Shown piece after piece: positions 33,014 through 42,965 of a stretch of 64,000 nucleotides of DNA (the stretch's first letter is position 1; the number at the start of each line of letters is the position of its first letter). The position numbers were made by a program, and so were the translations under genes. The DNA lies in NCBI GenBank assembly GCA_001600635.1, contig BCKL01000007.1, forward strand, positions 830,303 to 894,302. Direction: 5' to 3'. Origin of the DNA: Leucosporidium creatinivorum. Its lineage: Eukaryota; Basidiomycota; Microbotryomycetes; Leucosporidiales; Leucosporidiaceae. The notes under the pieces were generated by a model that was not told where the DNA came from, ran no database searches, and was given only the letters and a program-made list of their open reading frames with translations.

Positions 33014-35834
33014 ATGCCCGTCGCCGCCATCTACCTCAACAACACCAAGTCCAAGTGAGCTTCCCGTCCACTGAGCTTTCCCTTCTTGGGCTCACTCTTC
33101 TCAACACACTCAGCAAGGCTTACAAGCAGCACTTCCACCCCGCCACCACCAGCACCGAGCTCGCGCGCCAGCTCAACGGCCTCGCCGTCTTCCCTACTAC
33201 TCCGGCCTTCGTCAACCTCGGACCCATTGCTCGAGGGCTGTCGGGAAAGGCGCTCTTCCCTGCTGCCTTGCTCAAGCACACTGTCTTCAACTCCAACACC
33301 CAGTCGCCGATTGCCTTCGTACCGAAGCAGAACTCGGGTCAGTCTCTTTCGCTCCGCCCTTCCCTGCTCGGCCGCGCTAACTCCTGCTCACAGGTTTCGT
33401 GTACATCATCGAGCACGGCAATTGGTCCTCGCCAGGCTGCGTGAGGGTCCTCACCGAGTACGTCGAGAGGGTCAACCACGCTCTCGCTCCTTCGAAGGTC
33501 GGAGCTGCCGCCAGCCAGGCGGCCGAGACGTGCGTCTGTTTGGCTTCTATTCTTCTCCGCAACTCACTGACTCTACCTCTCCTCCTCTTAGCGCGTTGAA
33601 GGCCAACAGCTCTCTCGGAGGGGCTCGCTCCAGCTCGGGTAAGCGCCTCGACTTCGGTTCTCGCTTTCTCCCTCCTTCCCTCACCACCACCTCCTCCCTC
33701 CCCCTCTCGCTCTCTCTCCCTTCGATCGCCGTTCACCTCCAGCCCACCGTACTTACATGTAGCTCTCCGACCGTACACAGCTGTCGACGAAGAGGCGTGC
33801 GCTATCGCCCGCTTCATCTACGACCAAGCGAAGCAGGTGAGCACCGCGTCTACGCTTCCACACGAGGCAGCGACGCTTACCTGCTCCTCTCAGACGTACG
33901 GCTTTAGCTTCGCTGACTTCAAGAAAGATACGCCCGCCTCTTCCGAGAAGCGGCGTCACAACAAGACTTTCGTCGGTTTCGTCTGCGCTCTCGCTGGTGA
34001 GTGCTGGATGGTGCGCGGCTCCGACCTCAATTGCTAACTGTTCGACTACTGCAGGCTATCATACCGGCATCCTCACGGGCAAGTTCGTGGACTCGCTCGT
34101 TGGCATCGAGACCGAGGGCGACGTCTTCGCTTCTGGAGCCCGCCGCACTCTCGATGAGGAGGTCGACATGGCAGACCACACCGTCAACGGTATTGGTCAC
34201 AAGATGGTCACCCTCGCAGTAGTACGTTGGTCCTGTACATCCCCTCCGCCTGAGCGCTCGCTGACCCCTTCCGCCTCGTTTCGCAGAAGATGAATGTGCT
34301 CGATAGCCTCAAGAACTACTTGGACCCCAAGACGGACAGCGGCGAAGGAACCCCTGCTCGTACCTTCTTCCTGGCGCTCAGTACGTCGCTCTTTCCGCCC
34401 CTTCGGCGCCATCTTTTCGGCGCTGACTGGCTCTGCACCTCCCACAGAGACCGTCATCGGATCGGACAAGCGTACGACCCGCCTCATTGAAATCGCGCAG
34501 TCTCGCGCTGGATCGCCCCAGTCCCGTCAAGAGCTCCGTGAAGCGAGCGGCTACAAACGTTCCCTCGCCGACGAGGAGATGGCTATCTTTGCCGAGTGAG
34601 TTGTTTCGAGCGATCTTAGCAGCTCTCCACTGACGGCTCTCCCCACAGCGCCTTCATCCACCAGCACGACGTCCCCATCGTCTACAAGGAGCTGTCCGCT
34701 AAGATGTCCGAGGTCTCTGGCTTGCGCCGCTCGCCTCAACAGCTGAAGCGTTGGAAGAGGAATTACCGCCTCTTCCTCCTGGTCTACGTCCTCAAGGTGA
34801 GCTCTGATCGCTTTGCACTCACTTCTGCTGCAGCACGCTAACCTTCCTTCTCCATCAAATAGATGGATCTCAACCCCGAAGACTTCTTCACCATCCGCCA
34901 GATCCAGGAGCTTGGACTCGCCAAGGCTCAGCAGGTGCGCTCTTCCCTTCTCTATCTTCTCGTCGTCCGGATGCTGACCCACTCCTTTCTCCCCCTCTCC
35001 CCCTCATCGCAGATTGCCGCGCTCCCGGATGAACGCGAAGCAGGCTACATTCTCCACATGGACACCGCCGACGCCACCGAGGACATCGACGATTTCGCCG
35101 GCAACGTCGACATCAGCGATGGATCCGATGGAGAGGAGGCCGATGAGCAGGCGGATGAGGAGGGCGCCGAGGAGACGACCGAGGAGACCGCCGAGGAGGG
35201 CGGCGAGGAGGACGCTTCTACCCGCAAACACGACAAGCAGGTCGTCCAGCCCAAGATCGACTCGCGCAAGTACGACATCACCATCCCCTCCTCCGACGAC
35301 GATGGCGCCAGCAGCGGATCGCTCCTCAAGAAGAAGAAGCCCATCACCGAGACCGCCTCGCCCTCGCTCGATTTGCCCCTCTCCCACGCGTCCAACTCCA
35401 TGGCCATGCCCGACCCCACCAACGAGACCGAAGCGCGCAAGGCCAAGACGAGCAAGCGCACGGCCAAGACGAGCACGAGCAAGGCCAAACGCGCGAAGAA
35501 GGCTCCCAAGGGCCTCGAAGGCTTCTTGGCTTCGGATGGCGACACCAGCGCCGGAGCGAGTAGCGACGAGTACGACGACGACTTCGCTGTCGCCGCCTCG
35601 GTCGCCTCGGTCCCCACCAACTCGGCCCGTCCCTCCCGCTCGCTCCCTCAGAGCGCGTCGACCTCTACCAACACCACTGTCACCTCGAAGCACACGTCCA
35701 CCGTCTCCCAGTACGATGAGAAGGCCTACTATGCTACTCTCGGCCTTCCTAACGACTTCTTCCCCGACTCGGACGACGGAGGAGATGAAGGATCCTCCGA
35801 TGAGGAGGAGAGCGGAGGACAGGACGACGACTAG
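33014..35834 (+). CDS. Unrecognised orphan protein C with long acidic tail
   Basis: Exon 1 encodes MPVAAIYLNNTKSK. About eleven further exons join in phase through AYKQHFHPATTSTELARQLN, SGFVYIIEHGNWSSPGCVRV, VDEEACAIARFIYDQAKQ, KRRHNKTFVGFVCALAGYHT, DHTVNGIGHKMVTLAVKMNV, LREASGYKRSLADEEMAIFA, FIHQHDVPIVYKELSAKMSE and RRSPQQLKRWKRNYRLFLLV. The last exon (35013-35834) encodes a long disordered tail with Asp/Glu and Ser blocks, a Lys-rich stretch (SKAKRAKKAPKG) and DSDDGGDEGSSDEEESGG. The whole is some 640 residues. The acidic/basic tail suggests a nuclear protein. FVYII...SSPGCVRV faintly recalls the opening of GIY-YIG/T5orf172 domains, too weak to assign. Confidence 0.65.
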
Positions 35835-35897
35835 TCCAGGGTGGAAGAGGGTTGTGTATGACATGCTTTTGCTTTTCTCGCTTTTTGTTGCGCCAGG

Positions 35898-35965
35898 TGC
35901 GTGTATCTCTCACTCGCGCTCTCTCTCCTACTCCAGCTCGCTGACCTCCTCCCCTCGCAACAGAT
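35898..35965 (+). other. Probable 3'-UTR intron
   Basis: About 64 bases after the stop of the orphan gene, a GTGCGT donor after CCAG, a CTGACC branch site and a CAACAG acceptor form a typical intron of this genome. The downstream exon has no open frame continuing the protein. An intron this far past a stop can mark an mRNA for nonsense-mediated decay. Confidence 0.45.
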
Positions 35966-36362
35966 CTCTACCCCACCCTCATCCCCCAGGCTAGTTGTCT
36001 TCGCTCCTCAACCTCTTTTGTAGCTCTATAGCTGGAGATCCGATGCAACTGCCCGAGGAGATGATGGTCCGGAGATGCAGATGGAGAGGAGAGGCGAGAG
36101 GCAAGCGAGAGGAGAGAGCAGTCGCGAACGAGGCTGAGGGACCCTGCTGGTGATGAAGCAGATCTCGAACAAGCCTCCCGACCTCTCTCCTTCTCTGTCG
36201 AAGGTCGTTTCGATTTCGACCTCGTCGCGCTCGTCGCCAGACGAGCTCTCCTTCTTCCCGACCGCTTTTGCTTCTCGCTCTCGCGCTCTCTCGCGCGCTT
36301 CGCTACATCGCTCGTCACTGCTTTCGCATCTCTCTTGAAGCCCGACACCTACGTACTTCTAC

Positions 36363-38623
36363 ATGGCTACTCTGCCAACCCCAACTACAGACTCGGGCGC
36401 TCGAAGCTCCTCCTCTCAGTCATCAGCTCCCGGCTCCTCGACAACGCAGCAGCAGCAGCAGCAGCCTCTTAGGAAGGGCAAGCGCGACCGCGATTCATCT
36501 GAGGTGAGTATTCATCCAGTAGCCTACAGTACCAACTCGTGCCGGAGCTAGCAGGGCGGGTCGCGAGCGGGAGAGCCTTTTGCGAGGAGGAGGAGCGAGC
36601 TCGCAGCCCACCGCGCGAGCCTCTGAGGGATAGCTGACATACCATGCAACTCTCTACACGTATAGGAACCTCCTGCTGCTCCAGGAGAAGCCGGTGCGTC
36701 CGTTTCTTCTGTCGCCGAGTTCATGACGAGCTCGCCCGACGAGCGAAACACAGCTGCGAGGGGGGTAGAGCGCTGTAGCTGACCTTATGTGTGCGTGTAG
36801 GCAAGGGGGAAGAGGATGAGGACCAGCCCGATATGCCCAAGGACCTCAAGGAGGCCTGGCATCGCGACAAGATCCTCGCCGACTGTCTTCCTACGGTTCA
36901 GGCGGCTTCCGGTGCTAAGCTCGTGAGTCTCACGCTATGCTAACGTACATATCTAGCTGATCCACTCTCTGAACCCACAGGCTAAGGTCCAACGAGCTTG
37001 GCAGGCCACGTGCAAGCTTGCTGCTCTGCGAGGTCAAGGTCGGCTCAAGTGAGTCGCGCGCCGCCGAGAGTACTGTGGCCTCGGTCTGCGCTAAATCTGC
37101 TTCCCAACTACCCAGGGAGGTGCTGGATGCGGTCGGAGACTCTCATATCGCCCACGAATACGACTTCGCCTCGCGTTCTTACCGAGATTTCCTTTTGGAG
37201 CGCGTCAAGGTCAAGCTCGATGGAGGAGCAGCCCGAGGTCAGGTCGAGCGCTTCATGGGACTCGACCAAATCATCTTCACTTTTGTTATGCTCACCGAGG
37301 AGCATATCTGGAACGCCGTCAAGGGGTAAGTTGCCCGCTCCACTCGGCGCTCGGCGCAGCATCCTCGTCGCCCGCCTTGCTCACTCACACACTTCACAGC
37401 ATCTCCCTTGCCAACTACTCGACTTTCAAGGTCAACATCTCGGACCTCTACCGCGCCAACAAGAAGATGAGCAAGCTCAGCAGCACGGGCGTGTACGGCG
37501 CGACGCCCGTTAGTCGTCTTCGTCACCTTTGCTGCTGGAGGCTAACCAAGCACATCCTCCCACTTGCAGGACTGGAAGCGCCTCTACATCGGTATGACGC
37601 TGCAAGCCTTCAAGAGACGACGACTCGGCCATCTGGCAAAGCCCGTCAACTCCAAGTTCGCCGAGATGGAAGCGGATCCAGGTGCGCTGCTCTCTTACCT
37701 CCCTCAAGCTCCGGAGGCTCACACTCCGCTGTTAGATGAACCTGCTCGTCGCGACTGGCACTGGTTCGTTCTGTGGGAAACGCCAAACGACGACTTCTCC
37801 GCTGCCGCCGTCTTCTTCGTGGAATTCTTCCTCAATCTCCTCACGCGCGCCACCTCCAAGGAGTACGGGCTCAACATCAACTTGTTCGACATTGCCAAGT
37901 GGCTCGCCATTCATTCCCGCGAGACCATTGAGCGATTTTGGGATTGGATGGACGCTCAGTTCTCGACCGACGAGGGAGATTGGGTGAGTTTCAGCACAGC
38001 GTCTCCGATATGTCAACCGTCACTCTCTCGGGGTAGCATGAGCACCCTGCGCGCGCTCAAGGAGCTTTCACTCCGGTCATGGGCGCCTCGGCAGACATTC
38101 GGCGCTTAATTGAAGCCCGACCGAGATCAGATCTCAACAGCTGACCTCCTACTTCTGCAACTTCACACAGAACGGAGAACGACTTCACCCCCTCTTCATC
38201 TCGGAGCACCTCGACACTATCAACGCCTACGTCTTTCAAGGAGACGGCCGCTCCGTCGCCGCTTCGACCTACCAGTCGATCATCTACGGCCAAACCTGGC
38301 GCTGGTGGGGCCTCCAGCTCTCCAACGCCCCTCTCCATGCAGGTGTATACCCCAACGGCATCCTTCCAGCGGCGTGGGACCAGCAGGATCGCCCGGGAAG
38401 CATCAAGGGGAGGAAGAGCAAGACCCAGAGCGGAACCTTCTCGGCCGTCAAGAAGGCGCTGCAGGACGAGCGCAAGGAGTCGGGACGTCTCGAGTACGTG
38501 TCGGGATGGAACCAAAAGCGCGCCGAGGATCAGAAGAAGGCGCAGGACGGAGAGGTTGTCGGCAAGGTCTACACCGGCGAGGAAGCTAGCGAGGTCACCA
38601 AGAAGTTCTTCGAGTGGGACTGA
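36363..38623 (+). CDS. GIY-YIG nuclease-domain protein, otherwise unrecognised
   Basis: The N-terminus is disordered (MATLPTPTTDSGARSSSSQS, a glutamine run, then basic KGKRDRDSSE). A helical region follows with LKEAWHRDKILADCLPTVQA, RSYRDFLLERVKVKLDG and GLDQIIFTFVMLTEEHIWNA. Then comes STGVYGATPDWKRLYIGMTL and QAFKRRRLGHL, across two introns. This is the GIY...YIG...R signature, with the usual ten-residue gap. About 70 residues later a helix FFVEFFLNLLTRATSKEYGL ending in Asn supplies the expected Glu and Asn. The C-terminal half contains RFWDWMDAQF, IYGQTWRWWGLQLS and a Lys-rich tail ending KKFFEWD at TGA 38621-38623. About 560 residues, nine exons. No reverse transcriptase or other mobile-element part lies nearby. 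Nuclease activity is inference. Confidence 0.75.
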
Positions 38624-39729
38624 AGAGCTGGTGAGTGGTGCCTTTTTCTGATAGATCGTCGCTAACCTGCACCCAACTCATCGCAGTGCGACTCGCTCTC
38701 AAATCGGTGAGCAGTCTGAGAGCTCGGCGCGAACTTCGCCGAGCTGACGCCGTCTTCCTCCGTCGCTCACCCCTCGCCAGATCTCCCACCTCGGCTCAAG
38801 CTCTCGTCATCTTCTCGGCTCTCTCGTCGCTCGAGCTCTCCAGGTTGGTCCCTCGTAGATGCTAAGTCTCGACATCCGACGCGCGCCGAAGCTGACTCCC
38901 TGACTCCTCAAGTCTCAGATACCAACCCACCCAAGTCTGGCGCGCTACTAGAAGGCATGTCAGTAGCTCATCCCTCAAACAGCTACCCCATTCCATGACT
39001 CGGTACACCTTCATCCCCTCTCCCTCCCTACCCCCCTTCCTCTCATCCTCTCCCTCGGTCAGTCGACTCGGGCTGAAAATGAACTGTGTATTGACGTCTC
39101 TCGTTCCTGGATCTCGCTCGAGAATCAGATGCGCTACAGCGGAGAGACGGCGAGTAACCATCAGTGACAAAGAGCGCTGATTCCTCTTGCTCGACCGAGC
39201 AGCGAACCGAGCGAGCAAGAGCTGTAGCCAAATACGCCTGAATTCTTCGCTCCCGCACCTTTTTACACTCTCCTGTACAACAGAATAGACGATAGAGCAG
39301 TAGCTGTAGTGCATCAGGCTTGACCCTCGGGAACTCGGCGCTCTGTCAGTCGCCCCCTCTTGCAGTCGCTCACTTACGTTCGACAGGCTCAAGGCTCCTT
39401 GCCCTCCTCCAAGTCTCTCGACTTTGCTCTCTTCACTCGTCCGACCGCTGGTTGTACCTCAACATACCCCGACAAGCCTCACTTTGCGTCTCCCTCGCCT
39501 TAGGTAGCCTACTCCAGAGCAGCGATCAGCGATCAGCACTCAGCCTTCAAAGCCTTCAAAGCCTCTACTCGCCCCTTCGTGCTTCCCATTCCCTCCCTCC
39601 TCGACACTCTCTTCGCCTACACTCGACTGCTCAACAAGCTATCAACACCAGCTCAATAGCCTACAGAGCCTCCCTTTCACCTCTCCCACCCTCGCCCCGC
39701 TTCCACCACTCCTTCTCCTTCCCACTACT
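38624..39729. other. Intergenic with 3'-UTR introns, no gene seen
   Basis: Just after the GIY-YIG gene are two intron-like cassettes: 38632-38686 (GTGAGT donor, GCTAACC branch, CGCAG) and about 38707-38780 (GTGAGC, GCTGACG, CCAG). They flank a 20-base exon without coding potential, so the 3' UTR seems spliced. The rest, to 39729, is a C/T-rich leader region with small direct repeats at about 39524-39565 (GCGATCA and GCCTTCAAA doubled). No gene is supported. Confidence 0.4.
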
Positions 39730-40593
39730 ATGGATCGCACCTTCCTCGCCTCCACTGTCAAATCGCTGCATCGAGCCGAATTCGTCCTAGCGTCGTTATC
39801 GCCACGTCACCTGAGCCTGAGCCACCTCGCCTGCTTCCCACCTTGGCCCAGCTGCAACCGCTTCCCGGGCCAGCAGCAGGTTCAGCAGCGACGAAGGTCC
39901 GCTCGCCGTACAAGCGACTCGAAGAGCATGGGAGATGGTACAACAGGAGCAGAAGCATAGGTGGTCAAGGAAGTCTGTACGAGGCTAGGTGAGTCTGGTG
40001 AGATTTCCTGCGAGAGCGTGGGGTAGCTAATTAGATGTTTGGCTCGCTGCACAGGCTCCCTGCTACTCGGAAGATCACCAAATTGCCAAACGCCTACGAG
40101 CTCATCCCGAACGAGCGCTGCTCCTCTGGGCGCCACGAGCTCGACTCGCGGCTGACGCTCAGAAGGTGAGTTTCGAGGCTCTTGCTCCGACCTGCCGTTG
40201 CTCCAGCTCTGGAGCTACGCATTGGGACCTCCTGGATCCGCTTCGCTGAACCATGCGCCTTCTCGCAGACTTGTACGCTCTTCGCCCGCCTTCGCGCCCA
40301 GCTCTTCTCGTCGCCGACGACCCCGAGGATCCGTGTTCGCTTCTCACTTCTCCCGCCGCTGCTCCTCGCATCTACAACACCTCGTATCCGAGCTCAGTGA
40401 AGCGCTGCATGGCTGGAGATCTTTCAAGGTGAGCCCAGTAGACCGCCGCCGAGACGGCCAGACTGTCACTCGCTTCTCGGCGGACGCTGATCTCGCCCTC
40501 TCTGCACAGACGCCGACCCATCGCTTCACCTCGCACCTCGCCACGGTCAAGCTGATTGCTCCGTGTCTCTTCGGCACCGCATATCAGCTCTAG
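39730..40593 (+). CDS. Unrecognised orphan protein D
   Basis: Four exons join in one phase: a first exon reading SPYKRLEEHGRWYNRSRSIG, then ATRKITKLPNAYELIPNERC, then the basic stretch SHFSRRCSSHLQHLVSELSE, and THRFTSHLATVKLIAPCLFG. The chain ends TAYQL at TAG 40591-40593. The only convenient ATG, at 39730 (MDRTFLASTVKSLHRAEF), lies in a different frame from the rest of exon 1. An unrecognised intron or another start must exist. The product would be about 200 residues and very basic. No family recognised. Confidence 0.45.
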
Positions 40594-40723
40594 GACGAGG
40601 AACGGGCGACATGAAGCTCGGCTCCAATGGCTCGGCGACTGGCTCGATGTCGAGTGAGGGCGCTCCTTGCATAGCAGTAGCGGTAGTAGGGTCTAATTAG
40701 AACGATAGGATAGCACATGCTAG

Positions 40724-41538
40724 GTGATCGACGACTCGCGAGCTATGGCTCTGGTCACATTCGGCTCGCTCCTGGAGCGTTGCGAGCCGCTGGCGCTTGG
40801 TCTCCTCCTCTCTTTCGCTTGCTTTCGTCGTCGTCTCGCTTCTCGCCCCGTTCGTGGACTACTGCACTACACGCTCTGCACAGATCCGCGCCTTACAAAT
40901 AGCTGTACCTCGGTACGCTCCTCCTCCCGCGCCTCGCGTCGACTGCTTGCTCCTTTTCGTCGGTCCTGTCGGATCCCACTGGAGCTTGAGCGGAAGACGC
41001 GGGGCGCATAGTTTTCTTCGTATACTGCAGAGCAGACGCTGACCGCCATGTACCCTCCCTACGCCGTCTCGCCCGACGCTCGTCGCCGTCCCAACTGCCG
41101 CTCGCCCTGCAGCTCAACATCTCTCAACCGGCTCGGACTTCGCTCTGTACGTCTTCAAGCCCTCTCAAGTCTCCCCTGCTGCTCTCTCGTCCACGAAGAA
41201 CACGTCACTGACCTTCAGCATTCGTCTCGCCCTCCGCCCCGCCCGCTCGGCTTCGTTTCTCTCCCATCTACGTGCAATAGGTCCAAACCCACAAAAAGCA
41301 TGACGACTCGACAACAACGCCTTACCGTGGTCCAGAGCACCTCAACAACTTACGCAATGCTCACGCGCTCGGCTCGGAAGGCGCAAGGAGGAGGAGGAGT
41401 GGAGGGGTAGTCTCGTATTTTTCATGCCGGCCGATTTGTTGGAGTGGGCTGAGGTCAAGAAGGGAAAGAAGGAGAAGGGTGAGGGAGGGGTTGGAGCTGT
41501 TGATGCTATCTTTTGCGTTGGGTGATCAGTGCTTCTAG
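40724..41538 (+). CDS. Unrecognised orphan protein E, start unresolved
   Basis: The best-supported exon follows an acceptor near 41112. It reads HLSTGSDFALYVFKPSQVSP, then AALSSTKNTSLTFSIRLALR and PARSASFLSHL. A GTGCAA intron (about 41272-41337) can join it in phase to RKEEEEWRGSLVFFMPADLL, EWAEVKKGKKEKGEGGVGAV and DAIFCVGDQCF, ending at TAG 41536-41538. Upstream an intron with a GTATAC donor near 41020 seems likely, and an ATG at 40724 is a possible start. The tail is rich in Lys/Glu. I recognise no domain, and the 5' half may be wrong. Confidence 0.4.
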
Positions 41539-41861
41539 CTTACACTTCATCGCTGCTCGCACTACCGCTTGCTTGGGCGAGAACTCGGAGACCTCGGCGA
41601 AAGCTCGGCGAAAAATCGAAGGGGCTCAAGTCGCGGGCGAAGACTCGACTCGCTCTCTTGCAGACGCTCTCAGGGTACTCTCGCAGCGCGGCTCTGACGG
41701 AATATGACCTGCCAATTGGTTGACACAAAGAGACCTGGTCATGAAGCTACGGAGAGGCGAGAACGCCGAAGGGGTCGAACGCTGAGCATAAGCGAAGTTG
41801 CAGGGGAAGAGGGAGATCAGGATCCACCGCTGAATGAGAAGCGATACTTTCACTCACACGT

Positions 41862-42642
41862 CTAGCCCTGGCGACCAGCCTTGGGGTTGGACGGGTGGGT
41901 CTGAATTTGCAGGAGAGGGGGAGGCAGGGAGTCAGCCGACAGCGCTCAGCGGAAGCGAACGGACACAATTGGGATGGGAGGGGCAATGAGATAAGCTTAC
42001 CTTCCAAAGCCCAATCACTGTGCAGAGCAGGAGAGGCCTAGGTCAGCCATCTCCTCGCTTGAGTTCAGCTCGGCGGTCTCGCGCCCCTCGGCGGAGGCGA
42101 ATGGAGGTCACGCACTCACCATGCTCGCGGCGGACCTTGCCGTCGGGAATCTCGTGGATGAGTTCCTTCATTTTAGCCTGGGGTAGGAGCTGTGAATGGG
42201 CTGCTTCTGGGAGAGCGAGAAAGCAGGGCTCACTGAGAGGAACTGTAGACCGCCGAGATTGAGAGGCAAAGGAATCGCCGGCTGAAGTCAGTAAGGGGTG
42301 CAGAGGAGCAGTGAAGGAAGCTCGTCACCCTTTGGTAAGCTTTGAGATTCCTGTAGTAAAGGGCAGGGGTGAGCTGGGAACAGCGCGCTCGACCGGGGGA
42401 GCTATTGAGCTACGACGAGAGAGAGGCAAAGTCACGCAACGCACGAGTTGTTCTGATGACGTTGGCTCGTGTCGGCGTGCTTGGTCTTGACCTCTGTAGC
42501 AAGAGTCTGGTCAGCTCCAGGAAAGATCGACGCGCGCGAAACGCGTCTCGCTAAGGACGGGGAGCAAGATAGCTGTCGCGCTGAGCGAAGGGACGAGTGC
42601 GCTGAGCAGGAGAGACTCACTGGGAATTGTAGCTTTGGGCAT
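41862..42642 (-). CDS. 71-residue HMG-box/YABBY-like protein, seven tiny exons
   Basis: Seven exons with perfect splice consensus and phase give 216 coding bases: 42642-42621 (MPKATIPK), 42493-42445, 42350-42329, 42242-42234 (nine bases, FLS), 42177-42120, 42017-42001 and 41900-41862, ending GRQG-stop. The protein is very basic. The part YQRFLSAKMKELIHEIPDGK followed by REHVIGLWKTHPSNPKAG resembles the short HMG-box-like YABBY motif (Y-x-x-F at the first helix, then I-x-x-x-W-K-x-x-P-x-N-P). Basidiomycetes have such small proteins, and they are probably chromatin or DNA binding. Every exon is too short to show as an open frame. Gene structure is secure; the family call is moderate. Confidence 0.72.
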
Positions 42643-42965
42643 GTCTTGAGCTGCAGTGAAGAGAAAGGTCCAGCGGCAAGGGGAAGCAAGAAGATGAGCG
42701 GCGGGGAGCGTCAGCGGCGCTGTATCGACTTGAGCGAGCAGCCCAGGGACCTGCTGTAGTGCAGTAGATCACTCACTTGTGGAAGAAGGTGTAGGTGAGT
42801 TGAGAAGAAGGTAGGGTGATGTATGGTCGGAAGCGAAGAGGTGGGGTAGATCGCTCGCTCGCTCAACTCTCCCGAGTCGACCAGCTGAGAGAATGCCGTT
42901 GCAGAGCACTCGATCAAGATGAATGATTATCCTGTAGACCACGGAAGCACACCCCTAGTCTTCAA

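Noticed and set aside
35004-35864. Long minus-strand frame opposite the acidic tail of the 33-kb orphan gene
   Set aside because: It is rich in Gly, Val and Leu because it is antisense to GAC/GAG-rich codons; it has no splice logic or recognisable domain.
36363-38623. Reading the GIY-YIG gene as part of a mobile element
   Set aside because: No reverse transcriptase, terminal repeats or target duplications were seen nearby, and the gene has normal host-type introns.
39524-39565. Short direct repeats GCGATCA and GCCTTCAAA as a regulatory element
   Set aside because: Only two or three copies of short words in a low-complexity leader; no further support.
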